Assembly: GCF_022023855.1 (NCBI RefSeq)
Contig: NZ_CP059450.1
Coordinates: forward strand, 1,066,001 to 1,130,000
DNA: 64,000 nt
Reading direction: 5' to 3'
Source of the DNA: Azospirillum brasilense
GTDB lineage: Bacteria > Pseudomonadota > Alphaproteobacteria > Azospirillales > Azospirillaceae
Part shown: one piece after another, positions 43,859 through 52,207 of the stretch
How the letters are laid out: every line of letters begins with the position of its first letter
How positions within the stretch are numbered: the first letter of the stretch is position 1
Made by a program: the position numbers and the translations under genes
Notes under the pieces: model-generated
Databases searched by the model: none
Seen by the model: the letters and a program-made list of their open reading frames with translations, nothing else
Told to the model about the DNA's origin: nothing

Positions 43859-45421
43859 TCAGGCCGCAAACTTGACAATCAAATCAATAATCTTATGAAG
43901 AGTTGGATTTCCTCCTAACGTATTTACAAGAACTCTAATCTGTTGCTCATATGCCAATACGAAATGAGCCGCGCCATACATTCCACACAAACCGCCAGCC
44001 ATGCGATAGGCGCCTTCACGTACGCCCTTGCCAACCATGCCAGCTTCACTTTTTACCAGCTTGTAGCCGCGCCTTATTAACTCTAAGGCAAGGTTTCTAG
44101 TTGATTTAACCAAAAACTCTTTCGCCCTACTAGACGCGGGTGTGTCGCCATTTGTATCGTCAGCGACTTGCTTAAGGCTATCCGCTGCATCTTGCGATAC
44201 GACTTGTGGGTCAGAAAAAGCTCCATCTGTTACTTTTAGGGCAGCGTTTATCGACGCATCGCTTGCAAGTCTTTCAGCGGGGTCACGCTTTAGCTCATCA
44301 AGTTCAATTAACTTTGGTTCGTGCGCAGAAAAGACGTTGAGAGTATCAACGAGGTCGCCAAGCGATGCAGCAATGTTTTCGGGAAGCGGAGGATAATCGG
44401 GGTCTGCGCTAAGTCGCGATCGCTCATCGGCTTCAAGCTGACGCCTTAAGCTGTTCATTTGCGACCAGAATGCTCTAATTTTTAGATCTTGAAGATGATC
44501 TCCCATAGAATTTACAAGTTTTAATGCACACGATCGCAATTTGCTTAGTTGATTCCTTGATCCACAATCTTCTGAAATATCAAAACACTTTTGCTTTATG
44601 TCTTCGTAACTCTGCCGCTGATCTTCATTATCAACAACACCAAATGCAGAATTTTCAATTATCGCAATTGGTTTGTCGACATCACCTCCAAAGTTCAGGC
44701 CGAAACCCAGTTGCTCTGGCACTGCGCTTTCAGGCGGCAATAGATCGCCTTCTGGTTTCCGCCTTGAAGGCAAGAGCCTATGATCTAACCCAAAAAAAGG
44801 ACCTCTCAATCGCAACCCAACCGATGGAATACTTGAAATTTCCACAAAGTCAAAACTTTGATGTATCGATCCAGAACGCTCATACTCTTCACTAAACTCT
44901 GAAATTACGCTAGCATCTACAACAGCAGCATAAGGGCCATCAAAATACTCCGCGATTTGCTTTGATCTATTGATCGCTTCTCCTCTAATTTTTTTGATAG
45001 GGTAGCGCTCATCTTTCTCATACTCAACATACAACAAACCGCTAGACACTCCAATCGAGACAACGCTTTCTTTTCTGCCAATAATACGATGGTAAACCCT
45101 ACGAAAATCCTCATTAAATTCTGGAAACCCACCAATACCTCTCACTGCTTTGACTATTTCGACGGCGGACTTACATGCTGACGCAGAATGGTTTATTGAT
45201 AGCTTTTTATCACCAAAAACAAACAAACGTTTGTTGTCATTGGTTTTTAATGCGGTTCCACCATTTTCTTTGACAATCTCCTCAATCCTAAAAAAAATAC
45301 TACTCAATACACCAGATGCTGCACTCTTATCACGCGAGAAAGAAAAAATATACTCTTCGTTCAACATCACAGACATGGATGTCAGTCGCTTCTCTTCATA
45401 TTTTTCTTTATTTGTAACCAC
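43859..45421 (-). CDS. class III nucleotidyl cyclase-like protein with C-terminal helical domain (E2 cargo)
   Basis: 520 residues from a GTG at 45421 with a strong GGAGG site 5 bp upstream; an internal ATG at 45376 is an alternative. Residues about 20-200 follow the class III adenylate/guanylate cyclase pattern: YIFSFSRDKSAAS (metal-Asp region), ENGGTALKTNDNKRLFVFGD, VVSIGVSSGLLYVEY, then RGEAINRSKQIAEYFDGPYA. The C-terminal 90 residues (LALELIRRGYKLVKSEAGMV, GAYRMAGGLCGMYGAAHFVL) form a helical, partly hydrophobic domain. In a phage satellite this suggests a nucleotide-signalling defence protein such as the Pycsar class. Activity is not shown and some catalytic positions look degenerate. Confidence 0.55.
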   Translation of the reverse strand: MVTNKEKYEEKRLTSMSVMLNEEYIFSFSRDKSAASGVLSSIFFRIEEIVKENGGTALKTNDNKRLFVFGDKKLSINHSASACKSAVEIVKAVRGIGGFPEFNEDFRRVYHRIIGRKESVVSIGVSSGLLYVEYEKDERYPIKKIRGEAINRSKQIAEYFDGPYAAVVDASVISEFSEEYERSGSIHQSFDFVEISSIPSVGLRLRGPFFGLDHRLLPSRRKPEGDLLPPESAVPEQLGFGLNFGGDVDKPIAIIENSAFGVVDNEDQRQSYEDIKQKCFDISEDCGSRNQLSKLRSCALKLVNSMGDHLQDLKIRAFWSQMNSLRRQLEADERSRLSADPDYPPLPENIAASLGDLVDTLNVFSAHEPKLIELDELKRDPAERLASDASINAALKVTDGAFSDPQVVSQDAADSLKQVADDTNGDTPASSRAKEFLVKSTRNLALELIRRGYKLVKSEAGMVGKGVREGAYRMAGGLCGMYGAAHFVLAYEQQIRVLVNTLGGNPTLHKIIDLIVKFAA

Positions 45422-45549
45422 AACGCCTCCAAAGACCTAATGGCAGTATATCCGCAGCTAACTCGCCACGGACAAATGAGCCTCATCATAGCCCAAAAAG
45501 TTCATATTCCCAAACGCGTAGCCATAGCAGCAGACACAACCAACTGCCC

Positions 45550-45636
45550 TCACACCAACAAAAGCCCGTCACGGCGTTCCTCGGTGCTGTAGATGCTGGG
45601 GCCGGTATCGCCGGCCATGATGCGGCCCACGGCCAT
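45550..45636 (-). CDS. small conserved peptide or gene remnant
   Basis: 28 residues from the ATG at 45636: MAVGRIMAGDTGPSIYSTEE, matching the E1 peptide at 24361-24459 (AGETGPSIYSSDER). Conservation of the protein frame despite different surroundings suggests a former common gene. Confidence 0.4.
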   Translation of the reverse strand: MAVGRIMAGDTGPSIYSTEERRDGLLLV

Positions 45637-45732
45637 AGCCGGCTGTGCGCCGTGCAACCGTCACTCCGAAGATTCGCAGGATGCTGGGCTTGAAACGTCA
45701 CATGTGACGAAATACGATTGGAAAGAGGAGGA

Positions 45733-45750
45733 CGGGGGCTGCCACCCCCG
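45733..45750 (-). terminator. hairpin after the small hydrophobic ORF
   Basis: CGGGGG and CCCCCG pair around a 6-base loop; a C/T-rich but not purely T tract follows leftwards, so termination is possible but not certain. Confidence 0.45.
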
Positions 45751-45766
45751 CCCTCCAGACCCGATC

Positions 45767-45838
45767 TTAGCTCAGCAGGTCAAGCAACCGCTTGATGATC
45801 TCCAGAGCCAGGATCAGGAGGCTGAAGAAATCCTTCAT
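45767..45838 (-). CDS. 23-residue hydrophobic peptide
   Basis: MKDFFSLLILALEIIKRLLD followed by LLS. The start at 45838 has a good GGAGAG site 9 bp upstream, and a GC-rich hairpin follows the stop, so a real transcription unit is plausible. Hydrophobic with two basic residues, resembling type I toxin peptides or small membrane proteins. Confidence 0.4.
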   Translation of the reverse strand: MKDFFSLLILALEIIKRLLDLLS

Positions 45839-46201
45839 CTTCTTCTCTCCAAAGAGCGGCGGGGCGGTGACCACTTCACCGCCCGTCCGCGCCCCTCTAG
45901 CCGGCCTCCCTTCATTGAGTTCTGGCTGTATCGGCCAGAAGGCTGTCGCAGCAAGGTGCTGGACAGGCACATCGTGACGTTCAGCCTTGGGCGAAGTCAA
46001 CAATCACACAAATCAATCTGAGATGGGACAAGACTAACCGGAAATGTCTTTCCGAAAGTCGGAACGATCTTTCCGACTGGTTTCGCCCATTTCGGTTCAC
46101 CCCGGTTTGGGGTGCCGGATAGGCTCATTAGCCACTGGCAGGATACTAGCTTGGAGTGGTCGCGCACTCAACTCCCAGCCGACTCGCAAGGGTGGCCTCG
46201 A

Positions 46202-46516
46202 TCAAGGTGGCCTCGATGCCGATCGTACATCGCCCCACGGGTCCGCCCCGGTCGCCACCCGGTACTCTGCCAGCACCGCTTCGCGCAGCTCCAGAAACAC
46301 CAGCTCATCGAGGCTGACAGCCGGCTTCAGCCGCTTCTTCATGAGGGTGCCCGGCAGCCGCACGAACAGGCGCCCGTCCCGGTTGGTCACCCGAACGTTA
46401 CGGACCTCCACCGGCCCCACCTGAACGACGGCAACGGCCAGCGTCTGCCCGGTCCCGTCCGACAGGCGAAAGTCCAGCACCTCGACGGCCGGGCACGACG
46501 ATTCAGGCTTGCTCAT
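46202..46516 (-). CDS. SpoVG-like small protein (E2)
   Basis: 104 residues from the ATG at 46516. VRNVRVTNRDGRLFVRLPGT and FLELREAVLAEYRVATGA repeat the E1 pattern. DNA from about 46257 to 46504 is nearly identical to 24478-24725, much closer than the capsid genes, showing recent exchange or selective retention. The last few residues differ. Confidence 0.55.
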   Translation of the reverse strand: MSKPESSCPAVEVLDFRLSDGTGQTLAVAVVQVGPVEVRNVRVTNRDGRLFVRLPGTLMKKRLKPAVSLDELVFLELREAVLAEYRVATGADPWGDVRSASRPP

Positions 46517-46589
46517 GGTCACCTCGCATAGAAAAGCCGGCCGGGCATGACGCGCCGGCCGGCTCCAGGTTCAGACGCTTCCACCCAGG

Positions 46590-46790
46590 TCAGGCCGCTG
46601 CGGTACTCACACCGTCCAGCCGCACCGTCACGGTGCCAGCCCCGTTGCCGGCGGCGGCCACAGCCACGCCCACCGGGTAGAGCCCGGCGCCAGGCGCGTC
46701 GCACTGGTGCGCGGTGTTGTCCCAGCTCACCCGGCCGCCCGCGGCGACCACGGCGGCCGGCTTCTTCGGCAGGATGAACACGCCCTTGGT
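46590..46790 (-). pseudogene. truncated DUF2190/gpD-like gene (E2)
   Basis: FILPKKPAAVVAAGGRVSWD onward is almost identical to the C-terminal 63 residues of the E1 decoration protein, but the first 50 residues are missing. Upstream the same frame reads unrelated sequence (LLPSKGAAFTLATKG), so a deletion fused two reading frames. No functional start is evident. Confidence 0.75.
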
Positions 46791-46962
46791 GGCGAGGGTG
46801 AAGGCGGCCCCCTTCGATGGCAGCAGCGCCGGCCACGCCGAATTAGGAGGCCGCCGGCCGTGCCCCGCTTTCCAGTAACCTCCCTCCCCTCACAGAAGCT
46901 CCGCAGAAGGTTGGAATGAGCACATTGAGCTTTTCAGCTCCCTCCCATCCTACATGGTCCCA

Positions 46963-47643
46963 TCAAGTCGGATCGAGGTTCCGGTCCAATATAACAATTA
47001 TCGGAGCTGGACGATCCGGGGGCGGCTCACCGACCCACGACTCACATCGCTCGGCTGATGGCATTTTAGGGGGGCTTATCATCAGATCATTAACAAGACC
47101 AAATGACTTGGATGACATAAAAATGGCTACAGCCAAAACACTCCCTTTCAGGAGCTTATATTTATTCACGCTCCTCTCGTGATCCCTCAAAAGACCTTCG
47201 TTCATGGATATCTTACTCAACGTTATCAAAGCTTCCCTCTCGTCATCAGATCTCAATTTAATCTCCAGGCCTTTAATTAACTTTCTTTTTTCTTCAACAT
47301 TAATATAATTCTCATGCTTAATAAAGTAAGCAAAAGTTAGAAGAGAAAGCATTGACCCGACGCTTATGAAATTTAGCCATGATAATGTCATGATTTGGCG
47401 CGAACCACATCGGGCAGCATAATCGTTTACGTAAAGGTAGGGCGCAGCAGATGCAGCAAATGCAAAACAAATGGCTGCCATAGCACTATAAATGCGAATT
47501 AGGATTTTTATTACATCATCTGCAAATTTCATTGATAATAAACTAGACACAGTCAGGGATAAATCCCATGAAATGCTTATGATAGCGCGGCATATTTCCC
47601 AAGAAATTCCAATCATTCTTCCTAATGCACGAATAATGTACAT
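46963..47643 (-). CDS. multi-pass membrane protein inserted in the E2 head region
   Basis: 226 residues, AT-rich. Hydrophobic segments near residues 50-75 (IYSAMAAICFAFAASAAPYL), 85-108 (LSWLNFISVGSMLSLLTFAY) and 165-180 (LLKGSVLAVAIFM), with a charged cytoplasmic stretch between. It lies where the 5' part of the decoration gene should be, so it is a late insertion. Possibly superinfection exclusion or defence; family not recognised. Confidence 0.55.
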   Translation of the reverse strand: MYIIRALGRMIGISWEICRAIISISWDLSLTVSSLLSMKFADDVIKILIRIYSAMAAICFAFAASAAPYLYVNDYAARCGSRQIMTLSWLNFISVGSMLSLLTFAYFIKHENYINVEEKRKLIKGLEIKLRSDDEREALITLSKISMNEGLLRDHERSVNKYKLLKGSVLAVAIFMSSKSFGLVNDLMISPPKMPSAERCESWVGEPPPDRPAPIIVILDRNLDPT

Positions 47644-47904
47644 ATCAGTCCTCTCTCCATCTGAACAGATCCTCCTATGTCTGATATCAAATTATGAAAA
47701 TTCACAAGGTTGGTTGTGCGTTAGCGGCGCGAGGAGAGATGAAAAGGGCGGAACCTCAGTCCCGCCCCCTCCCTTCGGCCTCGCTCCCTTGTCCCACATA
47801 ACGTCCGCCCCCGAAGGATCGGCGCGCGGCAGGGAGGGAGCTTTCCGGTATCGGGCCGGCCGCTGGCCCTCAGAGAATCGCCGCGCGTATGGTCGGCGCC
47901 CCCC

Positions 47905-49749
47905 TTAGCTTGCGGGGGCGCCCGGATTCTTGACCGCGCCGCGGTGGTCGATGGCGCCATAGCCAAAGTCGATGGAGGCGCGGACTTTCACCGCCTGCGT
48001 ATCGAAGTCGGCTTCGGTGAGGATCTGCGGCCCTTCCGCGTCGCCGACGTAGCCGAACACGATCGACGGGCAGAGCGACGGGTCGGCGAACAGGTGCCAC
48101 GCCGTGCCTTCGATGTTCGCATCCACCACCAGCTCCATCAGTCCGGCCCAGGGATTCACGGCGCTGGACTGGTTCGCGACGATGGCGGCCAGGAGCTGGC
48201 GCCCGGCCAGCTCGCCGTCCGGACCGACCACAAGGAAGCGCGGGGCGAGGTTGAGCGGGATATCGTCGAGGCTCTTCTGCTTCCGCAGCAACGCCACGGC
48301 CTTCCCGATGCTCTCCACGTTGATCGCCGCGCCGGCGGCGAGGTTTCCGTGCGCGGCATGGAACAGGGCCTTGCCGTCGGCGAGCGTCGGGTTGCTGTTG
48401 AGAAGCCCATACACCATGCGATTTTCGTCCGCGGCGGTGCGAACGCCAATCATCATGGCGTAATCACCCAGCGCGCCCAGGTCGTCGTTTACCAGGGTCT
48501 GCCGGCTCAAGATGATGCCGCTGGCGTATTCCTTCGCCGACACGGTTTCCCGGTTCTCGCTCATCGTGCCGTACTTCAGTTCGCCAACCTCGGCCATGGG
48601 CTTGAGGCTCGGGAAGTCACCCACACGCAGGAACTTCGCCGGCTTGAAGTCGTTGAAGCCGCGCCGGGCCGCCCACAGCCGATACGTCGGCGCGGCCGCG
48701 GCGTACTGCGCCAGGAGCACCTTGTTCGCCGCGCTTTCCAGCAACAGCGGAAAGTCGCTGGTGGTGTGAACCCGCTTCATCATCTCCTTGTGGTTCAGCC
48801 GGTTCACGTTCTCGCCGCGCGCGGCCAGCAGCTCGCCGACCATGCCCATGGCCGAGCAGCCCATATATTCCCGCGCCCGGTCGCCCGGCTTGACCAGGCC
48901 GGGCGCCAAGCGCGCGGCCAGGGCCTCGGCCATGAACGCCCGCGTCGTCACGGGATCATCGTGGCTGTCGTACATCTGAATGTGCGGGTTGATGTTGCGC
49001 TGGTTCGACGGTTTGGCGGCGACGTGATCGACCACCATCTCGTTGAAGCGCTGGATCGTCATGCTCGGGTCCGCCGCCGCGCGCTGAACCATGTCGGGCG
49101 GAAGCGCGAGCTGCGGGCAGGTCGCCCGCGACAGAATGTGGTCGAGCAGCTCCGCACGGCTGTCCGTGGCGGGAGCGGGCTGGTGCTGCGGCGCCGGGGG
49201 GGTCTGGGTGGTCATGGTGATTCCCTCTACACTTCGGGTGCGCGCCGCAGGATCGGCGCCGATTGCGACGATGGAGATTTCGACGGGCTGCCAGCGCCGC
49301 GCGATGAACAGCGGTTCGGCGATGTCGTCAGAAGGGCCAGCGGCCCATTCCTGCACGAAGTAGCCCAGCGAGACTTGGCGGATTGAGCCCTGCTGAACCT
49401 GCTGAAACGCCAGCTCGCCCGCGTCGGTCGTATCGAAGGTCAGCATGGCGCGGAGTTCTCCGCCGGACTTCCGCGCGCTGAGAACCGAACCGACAACGGC
49501 ATCGGTGGACGGCCGATGGTCGCGAAGTACGGACGCGCCGGTGAACCGGGAGAGATCCACCCCGGCAACGTCGAGGCGCTCCCTCCAAGCGCCCCAAGTC
49601 GCATCCGGCCGCATGCCCACGCGCCGCACGTCGGCGCCGGATGAAGCGGTTACCTCCACCTCGCGCCGGTCGGCGTTCAAGGTGGACGGCGCCAGCGACG
49701 CGGCCCGCGTGCTGACAGCGCCGGCCGGTTCGTTACTCGGCGTCGTCAT
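47905..49749 (-). CDS. prohead protease-major capsid fusion (E2)
   Basis: 614 residues. Protease about 20-175 (VLRDHRPSTDAVVGSVLSAR with His, IRQVSLGYFVQEWAAG with the Ser region, VEISIVAIGADPAART). The capsid part contains HTTSDFPLLLESAANKVLLA, TLVNDDLGALGDYAMMIGVR and ALFHAAHGNLAAGAAINVES. The protease end is closer to E1 than to the helper; a segment near residues 210-260 (VVDHVAAKPSNQRNINPHIQ) is closer to the helper. It is the only intact head gene in E2 and overlaps a MerR-like gene by 17 bp. Confidence 0.9.
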   Translation of the reverse strand: MTTPSNEPAGAVSTRAASLAPSTLNADRREVEVTASSGADVRRVGMRPDATWGAWRERLDVAGVDLSRFTGASVLRDHRPSTDAVVGSVLSARKSGGELRAMLTFDTTDAGELAFQQVQQGSIRQVSLGYFVQEWAAGPSDDIAEPLFIARRWQPVEISIVAIGADPAARTRSVEGITMTTQTPPAPQHQPAPATDSRAELLDHILSRATCPQLALPPDMVQRAAADPSMTIQRFNEMVVDHVAAKPSNQRNINPHIQMYDSHDDPVTTRAFMAEALAARLAPGLVKPGDRAREYMGCSAMGMVGELLAARGENVNRLNHKEMMKRVHTTSDFPLLLESAANKVLLAQYAAAAPTYRLWAARRGFNDFKPAKFLRVGDFPSLKPMAEVGELKYGTMSENRETVSAKEYASGIILSRQTLVNDDLGALGDYAMMIGVRTAADENRMVYGLLNSNPTLADGKALFHAAHGNLAAGAAINVESIGKAVALLRKQKSLDDIPLNLAPRFLVVGPDGELAGRQLLAAIVANQSSAVNPWAGLMELVVDANIEGTAWHLFADPSLCPSIVFGYVGDAEGPQILTEADFDTQAVKVRASIDFGYGAIDHRGAVKNPGAPAS

Positions 49750-50218
49750 TGTCGTCGCCCTCCAGCCGCTCGACGCGGGCCAGGACCTTGCGGGCGATAT
49801 CGCCGACGTTCACCGCCACGACGCTGCGCGGCGACTGCATGCCGGTGAAGACCGTCGCCGGGTTGTCGGTCGTCGTGACGGTCCAGGCCCGTCCGCCGTG
49901 CTCGTCCACGTCGCCGGTCAGGAGAACCACCCACATGTCGGGCTGGCCGTTCAGCGCCGCTTCCGCCGCTTCGCGGATGTAAATCCCCCCAGCGCCTCTG
50001 ACGAACTTGTCATACGCCTCACTGACGTCGAGGCGGTGGTTCGCGGTCAGGTCCTGAAGGACGCCGATCAGGACAACGGAGCCGAAGGTGTACCGCGCCC
50101 ATCCGCCGCCGGGATTCGGCGGGATGAAGCCGCGACGGCGCCAGACGCGCAAAGTTTCAGAGGAAAGGCCGGTCAGGTCTTCGACCTGTCCAGCGGTGAA
50201 AGTCTGGGTCGGGTCCAT
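49733..50218 (-). CDS. MerR-type regulator overlapping the capsid gene (E2)
   Basis: 161 residues. FTAGQVEDLTGLSSETLRVW, then RRRGFIPPNPGGGWARYTFG is a MerR-type winged HTH; the C-terminal 90 residues are unrecognised. Its 3' end overlaps the capsid start, so translation is coupled. It occupies the position where E1 has TerS, TerL and portal. It may control capsid supply, or be a divergent TerS-like DNA-binding protein for the cos-like block 200 bp upstream. Confidence 0.65.
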   Translation of the reverse strand: MDPTQTFTAGQVEDLTGLSSETLRVWRRRGFIPPNPGGGWARYTFGSVVLIGVLQDLTANHRLDVSEAYDKFVRGAGGIYIREAAEAALNGQPDMWVVLLTGDVDEHGGRAWTVTTTDNPATVFTGMQSPRSVVAVNVGDIARKVLARVERLEGDDNDDAE

Positions 50219-50423
50219 GTCATCTCCTCAGGTCTGGAGTCCTAATCTGGTTCAGACGTAACGCTTTTGAAAAAGCGGGTCAACGAAACTGTTTTTTGTT
50301 TTCGCTAGGAAACCGAGGCACAGGAAACCGCCACGCCGTGGCGCACGGGTTGTTTCACATGCAAGGTCAAGGGGTTGTCATCGGCCGGCGGTTTCGAAAC
50401 TCTGCGGTTTCCATGAATTCAGG

Positions 50424-50489
50424 GCCGGAAAATCCTCGCGACATGGGGCGGGGGCTGCCCCCGGGCCTTTGCCCTCCCGGAAGGACCCG
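50424..50489 (-). other. cos-like packaging site of E2 (helper type)
   Basis: Its first 26 bp are identical to 58578-58603 of the helper. It is followed by a GGGGCTGCCCCCGGG dyad and, 14 bp on, GGAAGGACCCG. It lies about 210 bp upstream of the MerR-capsid operon. With no terminase in E2, this suggests recognition by the helper's terminase. Confidence 0.65.
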
Positions 50490-50775
50490 CACGCTGTCTC
50501 GAGCCCTGGATACCCCTTCCGCGCGCCTCCGGTGACCGCTGGCGTGGCTCTGCGCTGTGGTTGGCTCAGCAGGCAGCCGCCAAGCTCCCGCTCACCAGCG
50601 AGCGACTGGCGGGCGGCATCGCCCATCCCAGGCAATCACCGATGATCCCCCGGCGCGAGCATGACACCACGCACCGTCGAGCCCGGCCGCCTGTGCTTCG
50701 GGCAACGACGGTTCACAGGTTCGGTCAGGGCAATGACGTTTCGTTGGGTCATTCCAGCTTTCCGGATGTTGGCAG

Positions 50776-50825
50776 GTAAGACACCGCCATGCGGAGGCGG
50801 TGTCTTACTCCTCCGTTAGGAGGAG
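50776..50825. repeat. two back-to-back hairpins
   Basis: GTAAGACACCGCC (50776-50788) pairs perfectly with GGCGGTGTCTTAC (50796-50808), then CTCCTCC (50808-50814) with GGAGGAG (50819-50825). Neither is followed by a T-run, so a replication or RNA structure is as likely as a terminator. Confidence 0.6.
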
Positions 50826-50878
50826 AGGGGTGTGTAGGAACCTGTTTGAAGTGAACGAAATCAAAGACTTACTAACCC

Positions 50879-51000
50879 TGTCCGTAGTGTCCGTAGGGGT
50901 GTATGTGAACATAACGGAATCAATGGCTTAGCTTACCTGTTCGTAGTGTCCGTAGGGGTGTCCGAACCCCCCTGCGCAGACTGTTCGAAGGTGTCCGTAG
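50879..51000. repeat. paired TGTCCGTAG repeats at the end of the E2 helicase gene
   Basis: Six copies of TGTYCGTAG or close variants in three tandem pairs, starting at 50879, 50939 and 50982. Two pairs lie in the 3' end of the helicase gene. Candidate iterons of the E2 origin. Confidence 0.5.
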
Positions 51001-52207
51001 GGTCGGAGCCTGAGGCCCTTGCCCCGTCCGCATACCCCTTCGGAACGATGATCTTTTTCCGGCGGCTTGGTGGCCCGGCGGTCTCGCCCAAGACCAGCTC
51101 CCCAGATGCCATCAGCGAGCGCATGGCGGCCTCAATCTCGCGCACACCGTAGGCCCGCATTTCGGGCAGGTCGGCCGCAAGCTTGGGGGCGTACAATGAG
51201 CGCGCCTCGATGCGGTGCGATGGTTCGTAGCCCCGCCCCAGGATGGTCGCGAGGGCCTGGAGGAACGCCTCCTCCACCGCCCGGCGGCGTGCGTTCGCGT
51301 CCAGCCGGTCCACGAAGTCCATCCCGCCACCCTCGGGAACGTAGGCGCCACGCTGCCACCCCAGGCGGATCGATTCGCCAGACGGCGCATAGTTGGACTT
51401 CAGGCGCGTCAGAATGCGGTGCGTGGTGCTCGGCTCTCCGTCCTCGTCCTTCGCCCTTTCCAGGTGGAGGAATGACCGCGCCCGCGCTTTCCAGTGGGTC
51501 GAACCGCTTTCGCCCGTGCCCTGCAAAAGGCCAGCGCGCGACGGGTGCCCACAGATCACGACAGCTCCGTCGATGGCCCGCGCGAGGCGCTTGGCGAGCG
51601 TCATGAATTGGAAGACGTGTCGCCGCACGTTCTCGTTTCCGCTGAAGAAATCGGCCAGCGTGTCGAGGATGATCAGTTGCGCCTTGATCTTCTGCGCGCG
51701 CCGCAGGATGCGGAAATAATACATGCTCGTATTGCCTTCCCCCGTGTACTGGTCGAAGGCCATAAGGCTTGTATCCTCACACTGGTCGTCATCGTCTTCC
51801 GGGACGATGATTTCGAAGTCGGCAAGATCCTCGAACTGGACTCCGTACAACGCGGCCACATCGCGCATCCGGCGCATGTTTTCATCGGGCTCGTCCTCAC
51901 ACAAGACCGCGAGCACAGGCGAGCGCGTTGTCTCCGCTCCAAGCCAACGCTCTCCCAGCACCACCGCCGCGCCGAGCTGAAGGGCGACGGTCGTCTTTCC
52001 AATGCCGGAATCCCCCATCAGCAACGTAACTTGGTGGCGGGGTATCCAGTCGTCGGCGATCCATCCCCGCTCTGGAATGTCCTGCCCCTGCCAGTCGGAA
52101 ACCCGCTGACCATGCAGCTCCGGAAGATAGCCATCCGGATTCGGTGTGCTCTGGCCCCGGCGCGGAGCTTTCCGGCGCTTCGCTTCGTCGAGGCCGAGTG
52201 TCGTCAT
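50933..52207 (-). CDS. RepA-type hexameric replicative helicase (E2)
   Basis: 424 residues. Walker A LLMGDSGIGKTTVALQLGAA near residue 65, an acidic CEDEPDENMRRMRDVAALYG segment, Walker B IILDTLADFFSGNEN near 185 and VVICGHPSRAG after it are the RepA/AAA_25 signature seen in RSF1010-type and phage replication helicases. The C-terminal 130 residues are specific to this family. It replaces the lambda O-like initiator of E1, so the two elements replicate differently. Confidence 0.88.
   Translation of the reverse strand: MTTLGLDEAKRRKAPRRGQSTPNPDGYLPELHGQRVSDWQGQDIPERGWIADDWIPRHQVTLLMGDSGIGKTTVALQLGAAVVLGERWLGAETTRSPVLAVLCEDEPDENMRRMRDVAALYGVQFEDLADFEIIVPEDDDDQCEDTSLMAFDQYTGEGNTSMYYFRILRRAQKIKAQLIILDTLADFFSGNENVRRHVFQFMTLAKRLARAIDGAVVICGHPSRAGLLQGTGESGSTHWKARARSFLHLERAKDEDGEPSTTHRILTRLKSNYAPSGESIRLGWQRGAYVPEGGGMDFVDRLDANARRRAVEEAFLQALATILGRGYEPSHRIEARSLYAPKLAADLPEMRAYGVREIEAAMRSLMASGELVLGETAGPPSRRKKIIVPKGYADGARASGSDPTDTFEQSAQGGSDTPTDTTNR

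Larger units (their letters stand above)
45422..46201. other. remnant-rich intergenic region of E2
   Basis: About 780 bp without a long gene. It holds a small peptide conserved with E1 (45550-45636), a short hydrophobic ORF with a good ribosome site (45767-45838), a hairpin (45733-45750), and otherwise sequence in which I see nothing. Confidence 0.45.
50219..50932. other. intergenic region of E2: cos-like block and hairpins
   Basis: About 710 bp without a gene. It contains a cos-like block (50424-50489), two adjacent perfect hairpins (50776-50825) and the first repeat pair of a possible origin (50879 on). Confidence 0.55.

Noticed and set aside
45486..45701. 71-codon minus-strand frame rich in Trp and Leu
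   Set aside because: It overlaps the better conserved peptide GDTGPSIYSTEER in another frame, which has a counterpart in E1.
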